Part shown: positions 50,369 to 58,425 of the stretch, one piece after another
Numbering within the stretch: the first letter of the stretch is position 1
Layout: the number at the start of each line of letters is the position of its first letter
From: Shimia_B sp039815465
GTDB taxonomy: Bacteria > Pseudomonadota > Alphaproteobacteria > Rhodobacterales > Rhodobacteraceae
Direction: 5' to 3'
Length of the DNA: 64,000 nt
Assembly (NCBI GenBank): GCA_039815465.1
Contig: JBCBZG010000001.1
Span: 186,001 to 250,000 of the forward strand
Translations under genes and position numbers: made by a program
Notes under the pieces: generated by a model
Database searches by the model: none
What the model was told of the DNA's origin: nothing
The model's input: only the letters and a program-made list of their open reading frames with translations

Positions 50369-51301
50369 CTAATATTCGGCCATATCCTTTGGATCGGTGA
50401 GACTGGCTAGGAACGTCTCCGCCTCTGCCTGTGTCATGGCGGGGGCAGCCTTATCCGCCATCCCCGCGGGCATATCGCCAAAGTAGAACTGGAAGCCTGG
50501 GATGTGCTGACGGCGGTTGCGGATCGGCATCCCTTCGTAGGGGAAGACATCCGAGCGCGCGTTCGCAGCCTCGTCATGGCAGGGCAGCACGTAGTCAGCG
50601 CGCTTGTCGATTTCTTCCACCGACTTCCAACCTTGGTAGGAGTTCACGAACCGCGCAGGCACCCAGTGGCGCCATTTCTCGGCGGGGTTCGGGTCGAGGT
50701 TGCGTTCCACAAAGATCGCGTCGCCCGCGACGACGATGTCGCCCGCGCTGGTGGCCACAGTCACGCACATGTGGCCGACGGAATGCCCCGGCGAGTGGAA
50801 CATGGTGATGCCGGGCAGCACCTCGCATTCATCTTCTACGGCCTCGAAAACGCAGCCTGCATAGGCCTGCTCGACGCCGATATTGGCTTCGTAGGTCCGG
50901 TAGTAGAGCGGCAGCGGGTTGTAGGCCATTTCGATTTCGGCCTTGGGCGCGATGTAGCGCGCGTTCTTAAACTCTTTCATGTTCTGCACATGGTCCCAGT
51001 GCAGATGAGTAAAGACGATGGCGTCGATTTCGTCAGGGTGAACGCCCAATTTTTGTTCAAGATGCTCATGGACCTGGAGGCACCCGCGCTTTTCGCATTT
51101 GTGGTGCCATTTCGTCGCGCGCTCCTCATCGGGGAGGCCCGTGTCGATGAGGATCTTATGCTCACCGGTGTCGACGTAGTGGCAATAGACCGGGTTCCAG
51201 TACTTTTTGCCCGCTGGCCCCTTCCAGAAAATGTAGGTGCCTAGATCAGCCTCGAGCCATCCTGTGTTGATCGGATAGATCTTCGTCTCCGCGACGCCCA
51301 T
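50369..51301 (-). CDS. Metallo-beta-lactamase-fold hydrolase, AHL lactonase-like
   Basis: A 310-residue metallohydrolase. The metal motif is FTHLHWDHVQN (HxHxDH), with further ligands in HSPGHSVGHMCV and VVAGDAIFVERN and a His in PCHDEA. By overall pattern it belongs with N-acyl-homoserine lactonase-family hydrolases. In a sugar locus a lactonase acting on an aldonolactone is at least as likely as quorum quenching; this is inference. The ATG at 51301 fits the family. It is first in its arm, with a TGTATACA palindrome 30 bases upstream. Confidence 0.85.
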   Translation of the reverse strand: MGVAETKIYPINTGWLEADLGTYIFWKGPAGKKYWNPVYCHYVDTGEHKILIDTGLPDEERATKWHHKCEKRGCLQVHEHLEQKLGVHPDEIDAIVFTHLHWDHVQNMKEFKNARYIAPKAEIEMAYNPLPLYYRTYEANIGVEQAYAGCVFEAVEDECEVLPGITMFHSPGHSVGHMCVTVATSAGDIVVAGDAIFVERNLDPNPAEKWRHWVPARFVNSYQGWKSVEEIDKRADYVLPCHDEAANARSDVFPYEGMPIRNRRQHIPGFQFYFGDMPAGMADKAAPAMTQAEAETFLASLTDPKDMAEY

Positions 51302-51331
51302 GGCTGTCTCCCATCTGCCGTGATTCCATTG

Positions 51332-51339
51332 TGTATACA
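51332..51339. promoter_or_regulatory. Candidate GntR operator before the metallo-hydrolase arm
   Basis: TGTATACA is a perfect 8-base palindrome between the GntR stop and the hydrolase start. The same core lies inside the longer palindrome at 52117-52130 on the other side of the GntR gene. Confidence 0.6.
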
Positions 51340-51377
51340 AAAATGGGAATGCGCATGCGATGCAAGGGCAAAATGGC

Positions 51378-52043
51378 CTAGTTGGCCTTGAGCGCCTGCA
51401 TAAAGGAGGCCGTCATGTGGTTTCGCATCCCTTGGGAGGCTGTCAGCGAATCCTCAGAAAAGATGTCGTCGATCAAGGCCTGATGGCTCTTGGCCGATGC
51501 GATAAGGTCCTCGCGGCTCGCAAACTTTTTTGCCCGAAAGGGGCCGGTGCGGCGGCGAAACTCCGACGCGATTTCGGCCATGTACGGGTTGCCCGTGGCA
51601 TCATAGATCGCCTGGTGAAACGCCTCATTAGCATGGAGGTACGCCGCGCGGTCGCCGGTTTCGGCCGCGGCGATGCAATCGGCCTGAGCGGTCAAGATAT
51701 CCGCGCGGGTCAACAAATTCAGGCGCTGCGACACGATCCGCGCGCAAGCGGCCTCGATTTCGTGCATCGCTTCAAAGATTTGGCTGAGCTCCTCGCGCGA
51801 ATACTCCGCCACGAAAACACCGCGTTTTTCGCCCTGAACCAAGACCCCTTGCGCCGTGAGCCGCGACAGTGCCTCGCGCACGGGCGTACGGGAGGCGGCA
51901 AACCGCGTCGCCAGCCCCACCTCGTCAAGCCGCTGCCCCGGCGCAAGCGCACCGACGCTGATTTCATCGAGCAGCGCATGCTCGATCCGCTGCGCAGTCG
52001 ATTGCTTGGGCACTGCGGGAGATTTAGCGGCGTCCTTGGCCAT
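51378..52043 (-). CDS. GntR-family regulator with FCD domain
   Basis: A 221-residue FadR-type regulator. The winged helix covers IEHALLDEISVGALAPGQRLDEVGLATRFAASRTPVREALSRLTAQGVL. The FCD ligand domain follows, with metal/ligand positions in EAMHEIEAACARI, HANEAFHQAIYDATGN and AKSHQALIDDI. It lies between the two arms of the locus and is divergent from the ABC transporter operon. Palindromes of the TTGTATACAA kind are present in front of both arms, so it most likely represses both. The inducer is unknown. Confidence 0.92.
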   Translation of the reverse strand: MAKDAAKSPAVPKQSTAQRIEHALLDEISVGALAPGQRLDEVGLATRFAASRTPVREALSRLTAQGVLVQGEKRGVFVAEYSREELSQIFEAMHEIEAACARIVSQRLNLLTRADILTAQADCIAAAETGDRAAYLHANEAFHQAIYDATGNPYMAEIASEFRRRTGPFRAKKFASREDLIASAKSHQALIDDIFSEDSLTASQGMRNHMTASFMQALKAN

Positions 52044-52097
52044 AGTCTGTCCTTTAGTCTCGCCCCTTCTCTACCGCAAAATACAGGGCGATGCAAA

Positions 52098-52134
52098 TTT
52101 GTATGTTTACAAACATTTTTGTATACAAAATACT
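52098..52134. promoter_or_regulatory. Two palindromes and promoter in the GntR/ABC divergent gap
   Basis: TTTGTA (52098-52103) and TACAAA (52108-52113) form one dyad; TTTTGTATACAAAA (52117-52130) is a perfect 14-base palindrome. For the plus-strand operon, TTTACA (52106-52111) and AATACT (52129-52134) are 17 bases apart, so the second palindrome fills the -35/-10 spacer. GntR binding there would block the promoter. Confidence 0.7.
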
Positions 52135-52159
52135 GCACCCAACAAGGGAAGGGGAATCG

Positions 52160-53245
52160 ATGCCGGAAATACGGCTCGAAAAGCTGGTCAAACGCTATGG
52201 CGCGGTGGAGGTGCTTCACGGCATCGACCTGCATATGAACGAGAACGAGTTCACGGTGCTGGTTGGCCCGTCGGGCTGCGGCAAATCCACGACCTTGCGC
52301 ATGATCGCAGGGCTCGAGGATGTCTCTGACGGGGAAATCTATGTCGACGGGAACCCCGTCAGCCACCTTGATCCTAAGGATCGCGGGCTGGCGATGGTGT
52401 TCCAGGACTACGCGCTTTACCCGCATATGGACGTGGCGCGAAATATCTCCTTTGCGCTGCGCCTGCAAAAGCGGCCCAAAGCGGAAATCGACGCAAAGGT
52501 GCGGGAAGTGGCTGATATCGTCGGCCTGACACCCTTCCTCGGGCGTAAGCCGGGAGCACTATCGGGGGGTCAGCGGCAGCGGGTCGCCATGGCGCGCGCC
52601 TTGGCGAAAGACAGCGACATTTTCCTGTTTGATGAGCCGCTCTCGAACCTCGACGCGAAACTGCGCGGGCAGATGCGCGCGGAACTCGCCGTTATGCGCC
52701 AAAGCGTGCAGAAAAACATGATCTACGTGACCCATGACCAGATCGAGGCGATGACGCTCGCTGATCGGATCGTGGTGATGCACGGTGGCTATATCCAGCA
52801 ACAGGGCACCCCTGCTGAGCTGTTTAAGAGCCCCGCAAACAAGTTCGTTGCCGGGTTCCTGGGCTCCCCGCCCATGAATTTCCTGGACGCGACGCTGACG
52901 CAAGAGGGTGACACGGTCATCGCTCAGGGCGACGGGTTCAAACTCGCACTCCCGCCGGAGCGCGCGTCGCTGATGGGGCGTACCAACGGGCGCGTGACGC
53001 TCGGCGTGCGGCCCTCTGACCTGAACTACGCGCCCGATGCCCCGGATGGGACGGCGCTCGATCTGAATGTGACGGTGTCTGAATATATCGGCGCCCAATC
53101 CGTGCTGCTGTGCGCCTGTGGCGGCGCGCAGGTGACGGTGGAGCTGAAATCCGAGACCCCCATCGCGCTCGGCGAAACGCTGCGCTTTGCGGTGCGTGCC
53201 GGGGCGATCCACGTGTTTGATCAACAAAGTGAACAGGCGCTTTAG
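52160..53245 (+). CDS. Sugar ABC transporter ATP-binding protein (UgpC/MsmX type)
   Basis: A 361-residue ATPase. Intact Walker A GPSGCGKSTTLRM, Q-loop VFQDYALYPHMDV, signature LSGGQRQRVAMARAL, Walker B IFLFDEPLSNLDAKLRGQM and H-loop YVTHDQIEAMT. A TOBE domain fills the last third. The ATG at 52160 follows AAGGGG; the in-frame region upstream lies inside the operator sequence and is not coding. It is the first gene of the plus-strand arm of the GntR locus. Confidence 0.93.
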   Translation: MPEIRLEKLVKRYGAVEVLHGIDLHMNENEFTVLVGPSGCGKSTTLRMIAGLEDVSDGEIYVDGNPVSHLDPKDRGLAMVFQDYALYPHMDVARNISFALRLQKRPKAEIDAKVREVADIVGLTPFLGRKPGALSGGQRQRVAMARALAKDSDIFLFDEPLSNLDAKLRGQMRAELAVMRQSVQKNMIYVTHDQIEAMTLADRIVVMHGGYIQQQGTPAELFKSPANKFVAGFLGSPPMNFLDATLTQEGDTVIAQGDGFKLALPPERASLMGRTNGRVTLGVRPSDLNYAPDAPDGTALDLNVTVSEYIGAQSVLLCACGGAQVTVELKSETPIALGETLRFAVRAGAIHVFDQQSEQAL

Positions 53246-53286
53246 CGCCCGTAGAGAGACGACATTTTCAACTGGGAGGAACCAAA

Positions 53287-54615
53287 ATGTTGAAAACCCT
53301 AAAGGCCAGTGCCCTCGCGGCCATGTTGGCCACAACCGCCATGGCTGGTGGCCATTCTGACCCCTACGCGGATTTCCGCGGTGAGACGCTCATCGTGAAC
53401 TTCCCCGCACACCCGCACTACAATGCGGTTATGAAGATCCTGCCGGAATTCACCAAGGAAACCGGCATCGAGGTTGAGGTGGACCAGCTTCCTTACCTGA
53501 AGATGCGCGAGCGTCAGACGCTCGAACTGGCACAGGATGAGGGCGAATATGACCTCATCGCCTACGTTGTCTTCTCCAAGGCGGACTATGTGTTTGCCGA
53601 CCAGCTGGAGAACCTGGCGCGCTACTTCATGAACCCAAAGCTGGCCGATCCGGCCTATGACGCCGATGACCTGATCGACGGCTACGTCTACAACATCGGC
53701 TTTGCAGGCGGCAACAAAGGCTACCTGGAAGGTAAGACAGGCTCGCTCTTTGGCATCCCTTACGGGTCGGAGACGTCGATCCTGGGCTACCGCAAGGACA
53801 TCTTTGAAAAGCACGGGCTCGACGTGCCCGAGACCTATGACGAGATGCTCGAAATCGCGTGCCAAATCCCAGAGCTGGAGCCTGGCATGGGCGGCCTGAG
53901 CTCGCGGGCGGCCTCTGGCCACCACGCATCCCACGCGTTCCTTTTGCATCTCGCGCCGCTCGGCGGGCGCATCTTTGATGACGAATGGAACCCGATCATG
54001 AACAACGCCGCAGGCGTTGAAGCGGCGGAAGCGCTCAAGCAGATCGTGGATTGCGGCCCTGAGGGCTCCGCGTCCTTCGGCTTTGGTGAGGCGCTCGGGT
54101 CCTTCCTGAACGGCGACACGGCGATGTTCCTCGACACCACGGTTGTGGCGGGTCAGATCGACGACCCAAGCCGTAGCCAAGTTGTCGGCAATGTCGACTG
54201 GGCCATGCATCCGATGGGCGTGCGCCGCGGGTCGCAGACCGGTGGCTTCGGCATCGGCATTCCAAAGAACGCGGAAAACAAAGAAGCTGCGTTCCTGCTC
54301 ATGCAGTGGCTGACCTCCAAAAAGGGTGACAAGCTTGTCGCGCTGGCCGGTGGCAACCCAAGCCGCTTCTCCACCCACGAGGATGCTGACGTGAACGCCA
54401 AGTTCCCGCATATGGCGACCTTTGGTGAAGCGCTGCAGCACGCTGACCCTGACTGGCGTCCGATCATCCCAGTGTGGGGTAAAATCAACGCCGACCTGGG
54501 AACGACGCTCTCGAAGGTGCTCACCGAGGACCTCGACATCCAAGAGGCGCTCGATGGCGTCGCAGAGCGCACCCGCGCCGTGATGGAAGAGGCCGGGTAC
54601 TACACCTGGAAGTAA
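53287..54615 (+). CDS. Sugar-type ABC transporter substrate-binding protein
   Basis: A 442-residue periplasmic binding protein with signal peptide MLKTLKASALAAMLATTAMAG. The mature part starts GHSDPYADFRGETLIVNFPAHPHY, and contains LAQDEGEYDLIAYVVFSKADYVF, GIPYGSETSILGYRKDIFEKHGLDVPETYDE and GGFGIGIPKNAENKEAAFLLMQWLTS, all typical of family 1 extracellular solute-binding proteins. GGGAGGAACCAAA precedes the ATG. Two hairpins follow the gene. Ligand unknown, probably a monosaccharide, polyol or sugar acid. Confidence 0.92.
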   Translation: MLKTLKASALAAMLATTAMAGGHSDPYADFRGETLIVNFPAHPHYNAVMKILPEFTKETGIEVEVDQLPYLKMRERQTLELAQDEGEYDLIAYVVFSKADYVFADQLENLARYFMNPKLADPAYDADDLIDGYVYNIGFAGGNKGYLEGKTGSLFGIPYGSETSILGYRKDIFEKHGLDVPETYDEMLEIACQIPELEPGMGGLSSRAASGHHASHAFLLHLAPLGGRIFDDEWNPIMNNAAGVEAAEALKQIVDCGPEGSASFGFGEALGSFLNGDTAMFLDTTVVAGQIDDPSRSQVVGNVDWAMHPMGVRRGSQTGGFGIGIPKNAENKEAAFLLMQWLTSKKGDKLVALAGGNPSRFSTHEDADVNAKFPHMATFGEALQHADPDWRPIIPVWGKINADLGTTLSKVLTEDLDIQEALDGVAERTRAVMEEAGYYTWK

Positions 54616-54629
54616 TCCTCCCTGGGGTG

Positions 54630-54697
54630 GGGCGCCTTGGGCTATCCCAATGCGCCCTGCCCAACCTGAGACGCGCGCCCCGGGCTTGACCCGGGGC
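54630..54697 (+). other. Two stem-loops after the binding-protein gene
   Basis: GGGCGC (54630-54635) pairs with GCGCCC (54652-54657), with inner TTGGG and CCCAA. GCCCCGGG (54677-54684) pairs with CCCGGGGC (54690-54697) around CTTGA. They fill the gap to the first permease and probably protect the binding-protein mRNA or reduce read-through. Confidence 0.65.
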
Positions 54698-54724
54698 CTC
54701 CCCTCCCAAGCCTTGGAGCGCTAG

Positions 54725-55636
54725 ATGTCCACCGCCCGCGCCAATCGCATGACGCCCTACTTGTTTATGGCGCCGGCCGCCGTGATCATGGGCATCGCGT
54801 TGCTCTACCCGCTGGGATACATGATCTACGGCTCGTTCCTCGATTGGGACCCGAGCCAAGCGATCAACGAGGCCGAGTTTGTGGGCCTCAAGAATTATAT
54901 CTCCCTCTGGAATGACCCTGCGTTCCGCGAAAGCCTGTCTGTCACGCTGATCTTTGCGTTCTCTGTCGTCACGGCGGAGATGATCCTGGGCGTGGGCCTC
55001 GCCCTGCTGCTCGACCGCAACATCCGCGGCATGTCGATCCTGCGGACGCTGTTTATCCTGCCGATGATGATCGCGCCGGTCGTGGTCGGTCTGATGTGGC
55101 GCTACATGTACCACCCCACTGTCGGCACGTTTAATCGGTTTCTGAAGGACTGGGGCTTCCAAGGCGTCGATTGGCTGGGCCAGCACGCGCTCCTATCTGT
55201 CATCATCGCCGATGTGTGGCAGTGGACGCCGTTCATTTTCATCCTGTCGCTCGCGGCACTCCAGTCCCTGCCCCGCTCCGCGCTAGAGGCTGCGCGCATC
55301 GACGGCGCCACCGCGTGGCAGCAGATCATCCACATCAAGCTACCGCTTATGATGCCGGTGCTGATCGTGACGATGCTGCTGCGCCTCATCGATGCGTTCA
55401 AAGTGCTCGAAGTGATCCTGGTGATGACCGAAGGTGGCCCGGGGCTGTCGACGGAAATCGTCGCGCTGCGCATCTCTCGCACCGCCACGGAATTCCGGGA
55501 GCTCGGGACCGCCGCGGCCATGTCGAACTACCTGCTGATCCTACTCCTGATCTTCACGCTCGCCATGTTCGCCATCACCCGTGTCCAAGAAGCCCGCGCC
55601 AAGCGGCTCGCCCGCCAGATCGAGGAGGAAGGTTGA
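54725..55636 (+). CDS. Sugar-type ABC transporter permease (MalF type)
   Basis: A 303-residue inner-membrane permease with six helices, starting PYLFMAPAAVIMGIALLYPLGYMIYGSF. The EAA loop is SALEAARIDGATAWQQIIHIKLPLMMPVLI and is followed by VMTEGGPGLSTEIVALRISRTA. GGAG lies six bases before the ATG. The stop overlaps the next start by one base (TGATG). It pairs with the permease that follows. Confidence 0.92.
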   Translation: MSTARANRMTPYLFMAPAAVIMGIALLYPLGYMIYGSFLDWDPSQAINEAEFVGLKNYISLWNDPAFRESLSVTLIFAFSVVTAEMILGVGLALLLDRNIRGMSILRTLFILPMMIAPVVVGLMWRYMYHPTVGTFNRFLKDWGFQGVDWLGQHALLSVIIADVWQWTPFIFILSLAALQSLPRSALEAARIDGATAWQQIIHIKLPLMMPVLIVTMLLRLIDAFKVLEVILVMTEGGPGLSTEIVALRISRTATEFRELGTAAAMSNYLLILLLIFTLAMFAITRVQEARAKRLARQIEEEG

Positions 55637-56562
55637 TGCAAGACCGTCCAAACCCCGCCTTCTACGCGCTGCTCGTCGCGCTGATCTTTATGGCCATCGG
55701 GCCGATCGTTCTGATGTTCGCCAATTCGTTTAAACTGGACGTGGACATCATCGGCGGCACGAGCGGGCTGCTATTTCTGCCCACGATCCAGAACTACGAG
55801 ACCGCGCTCTGCGATGTCCTGTGGTATGAGCCCGACCATATCGATTTCTGCTCGCTCAAGTTCGGCGGGGCGTTCATCAACTCGCTCATCATCGCCCTGA
55901 TTTCGACCGCGCTGACGTTGGTGATTGGCTGCATGGCGGCCTACGCCCTCGTGCGGTTCCGCTTCATGGGGCGCGATACGGTCTCTCTGACGACGCTTAT
56001 GGTCCGGATGGTGCCGCCTGCGGTGCTGCTCGTGCCGGTCTTTGGCCTCTGGAACAACGAGTTCTGCCTCGACCGCGACGGGCTCATCGGCGGCTACATT
56101 CGGGAGACGTTCGGTGGGCGCGGGGATGTCTGCCTCGCGGGGACGCATTCTGGCATCATCTTGATCTATGTCGCGATGAACCTGCCCTTCGTCATTTGGA
56201 TTTTGCAGAGCTTTATCGTGCAAGTCCCGCGGTCGCTCGAAGAAGCGGCGCGCGTGGACGGTGCGGGGCCGTTCCAGGTGTTCTTCCAGATCGTGCTCCC
56301 GCTGATCAAGCCCGGCCTGGCTGCGGCAGCGATTTTCACCTTCCGCATCGCGTGGAACGAATACCTGCTCGCCTCCGCGCTTAGTGACCGCAACACGCAG
56401 ACCGTGCCGATCCTGATCGTGAACAACATGAGCGAGTTCAACGTGGAGTGGGGGGTGATCATGGCCACGGGCATGTTGCTCGCGATCCCGCCGATCATAT
56501 TTACGCTCTTTGCGTCGCGCCAGATCATCACCGGCATGACCGCGGGCGCTGTAAAGGGATGA
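55636..56562 (+). CDS. Sugar-type ABC transporter permease (MalG type)
   Basis: A 308-residue permease. Helix one is FYALLVALIFMAIGPIVLMFANSFKL. The EAA loop reads SLEEAARVDGAGPFQVFFQIVLPLIKPGLA and the C-terminus ends ASRQIITGMTAGAVKG. A periplasmic loop between helices contains several Cys-bearing insertions (CDVLWYEPDHIDFCSLK, NEFCLDRDGLIGGY, GDVCLAGTHSG), unusual for this family. The start follows GGAGGAAGG. The stop overlaps the UPF0261 gene by four bases. Confidence 0.91.
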   Translation: MQDRPNPAFYALLVALIFMAIGPIVLMFANSFKLDVDIIGGTSGLLFLPTIQNYETALCDVLWYEPDHIDFCSLKFGGAFINSLIIALISTALTLVIGCMAAYALVRFRFMGRDTVSLTTLMVRMVPPAVLLVPVFGLWNNEFCLDRDGLIGGYIRETFGGRGDVCLAGTHSGIILIYVAMNLPFVIWILQSFIVQVPRSLEEAARVDGAGPFQVFFQIVLPLIKPGLAAAAIFTFRIAWNEYLLASALSDRNTQTVPILIVNNMSEFNVEWGVIMATGMLLAIPPIIFTLFASRQIITGMTAGAVKG

Positions 56563-57764
56563 AACCACCCAGGCTCATCCCAGGGGAAGCGCCAAGGCCG
56601 GAAAGTGACACCCCGCACGTGCTGCTGCTTGCCACCTTCGCCACCAAGGAGGAGGAGCTGCGGTATTTTGAGGAGCGGTTGGATTTCCACGGTGTCACCT
56701 GGTCGGCCTTTGATATCTCTTTGATCACCGAAGGCGCGGTCCTGAGCGGGGCTGGCAAGCTGGAGGCGATGGACCGCGCGGTGGAGACGGCCATAGACGG
56801 GCTCACCCGTGCGCTGCGCGAGCCGGCCCATGCGGTCGTTGGCCTTGGCGGCGGCACGGGGGGGGAGATCATCCTGCGCGCCATGCGGGCGTTGCCGATT
56901 ACGTTTCCAAAGCTGCTCGTGACCACCTTGCCCTTTGATCCGCGGGTGGCGATTGCCGACAACTCCATCGTGCTGGTGCCCACGCTCATGGACATGTGCG
57001 GGCTCAATGCCACGCTGCGCGAAGTGCTGGAAAATGCGGCCGCCATGACCGCGGGGCTCTGCGCGACGCGGCGCAAGGCGGCGGCCTGTGTTGCCAAACC
57101 GTCGGTCGCTGTCACGGCCCTTGGCGCGACGGAGGGCGCGGTGGCGCCGCTCGTCGATGATATCCGGGCGCTGGGTCACGAAGCGACGGTGTTTCACGCC
57201 AACGGCTATGGCGGCGCAGCCTTCGCCCGGTTTGCAGATCGCGGCGCGTTTCACACGATTATCGACCTCACGCCCCACGAACTGACCCGCATCATGGTCA
57301 ATGGTGCCCATGTCGACATGCCGACACGCTTTAGCGCGGGCGGGATTGTGCCCCGCGTGACGCTCCCCGGGGCTTTGAACTTTGTGGGGCTTGGGCAGAA
57401 AAGCATGATGCCCCAGCCGTATCTCGACCGGCCGCATTACGAACACAGCGGGCTTTTCACCCATGCCAAGCTCACCCATGAGGAGATGCACGAGGTCGCA
57501 ACCGCCCTGGCCCGGGGGCTCAACACGCTAAGCGGGCCGCAGACGCTCATTGTGCCCATGGGTGGGTTTTCGCATCACGACCGCCCCGGCGGTGCGATCG
57601 AGGACCCCGCCCTGCGAGAGACGTTTTTGCAGGCCGTCAAGGGCACGCTCGCCAGCCATGTGATGCTCGACGTGCTACCTCAGCACCTGTTTGCCCCCGA
57701 AGTGACGGCGGCGATCAAGGCCGCCCTGCCCCAGACTTTTGCCAAGGACCCCGCCCATGTTTGA
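56559..57764 (+). CDS. Tm-1-like ATP-binding domain protein (UPF0261)
   Basis: A 401-residue protein of the UPF0261/Tm-1-like family. After a short lead, VLLLATFATKEEELRYFEERL opens the first domain, with AVVGLGGGTGGEIILRAMRALP and PKLLVTTLPFDPRVAIADNSIVLVPTLMDMCGLNATLREVLENAA. The second half has VAVTALGATEGAVAPLVDDIRALGHEATVFHANGYGGAAF and VPMGGFSHHDRPG. The plant relative Tm-1 blocks a viral replicase; bacterial members have no settled reaction. Location between a sugar transporter and a class II aldolase points to carbohydrate metabolism. It overlaps both neighbours. Confidence 0.88.
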   Translation: MKPPRLIPGEAPRPESDTPHVLLLATFATKEEELRYFEERLDFHGVTWSAFDISLITEGAVLSGAGKLEAMDRAVETAIDGLTRALREPAHAVVGLGGGTGGEIILRAMRALPITFPKLLVTTLPFDPRVAIADNSIVLVPTLMDMCGLNATLREVLENAAAMTAGLCATRRKAAACVAKPSVAVTALGATEGAVAPLVDDIRALGHEATVFHANGYGGAAFARFADRGAFHTIIDLTPHELTRIMVNGAHVDMPTRFSAGGIVPRVTLPGALNFVGLGQKSMMPQPYLDRPHYEHSGLFTHAKLTHEEMHEVATALARGLNTLSGPQTLIVPMGGFSHHDRPGGAIEDPALRETFLQAVKGTLASHVMLDVLPQHLFAPEVTAAIKAALPQTFAKDPAHV

Positions 57765-58419
57765 CGCCGACGACCTCAACGCCAAAAAGGACGCGCTCAT
57801 TGCCACGGCGCGGCGCTGCTTTGACCTGCGGCTCCAGACCAATGCGGGCGGCAACCTGTCGGTGCGGCTCGACACGGCGGATGCGATTGTGATCAAGCCG
57901 TCCGGCGTTGGGTTTGCAGAGTGCACGCGCGAGAACCTTCAGGTTGTGCATCTGGACGGCACGATTGAGCCGTCCGAGCACAAACCGTCAAAGGATCTGG
58001 GCTTTCACCTCGACCTCTACCGCATTCGCGATGACATCCGCGCGGTGGTGCATTGCCACTCGCCCTGGGCCACCGGATATGCCAGCGCGGGGATGGAGAT
58101 CCCCTGCCTCACCGTGCAAACGATTGAAAAGATTGGGCGTATGCCGCTCATCCCGCTGTCTGACCAAGGCGGCCCACAAACGGAGGTGGAGATCAGCCCC
58201 GTCTTCCGCGACCCCAAAGTCGTGGCCGCCGTGCTCGCCAATCACGGGACCATCGGTGTGGGCAGCACGCTGATGAAAGCGCAGTACCTCGCCGAGATCA
58301 TCGAGGAGACCGCCCATATCGCATTCGTTCGCGATACGGTCCTAGCAGCGCAAGGTGCGCGGTCTATGCCGATGCCAAGCTACGGTACCGCTGCGGAGGC
58401 CGCAGCGGCGCAGAGCTAA
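57757..58419 (+). CDS. Class II aldolase/adducin-domain protein, second in the locus
   Basis: A 220-residue class II aldolase of the fuculose-1-phosphate/ribulose-5-phosphate 4-epimerase type. RCFDLRLQTNAGGNLSVRL and IVIKPSGVGFAE form the phosphate pocket; zinc ligands are in AVVHCHSPWATGYA near residue 100 and the third His is in VLANHGTIGVG. It is shorter than, and only distantly like, the aldolase at 48575-49540. It overlaps the UPF0261 gene by eight bases and is the last gene of this arm. Aldol cleavage, epimerisation or decarboxylation are all possible. Confidence 0.9.
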   Translation: MFDADDLNAKKDALIATARRCFDLRLQTNAGGNLSVRLDTADAIVIKPSGVGFAECTRENLQVVHLDGTIEPSEHKPSKDLGFHLDLYRIRDDIRAVVHCHSPWATGYASAGMEIPCLTVQTIEKIGRMPLIPLSDQGGPQTEVEISPVFRDPKVVAAVLANHGTIGVGSTLMKAQYLAEIIEETAHIAFVRDTVLAAQGARSMPMPSYGTAAEAAAAQS

Positions 58420-58425
58420 ACTGCC

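Noticed and set aside
53236..53249. GGCGC-TTTA-GCGCC hairpin at the end of the ATPase gene as a terminator
   Set aside because: Short stem overlapping the stop codon, no T-run, and the next gene follows in the same direction with a strong ribosome binding site.
53299..54543. 414-residue minus-strand frame opposite the binding-protein gene
   Set aside because: The plus strand has a signal peptide, ribosome binding site and solute-binding motifs; the minus frame has none of these.
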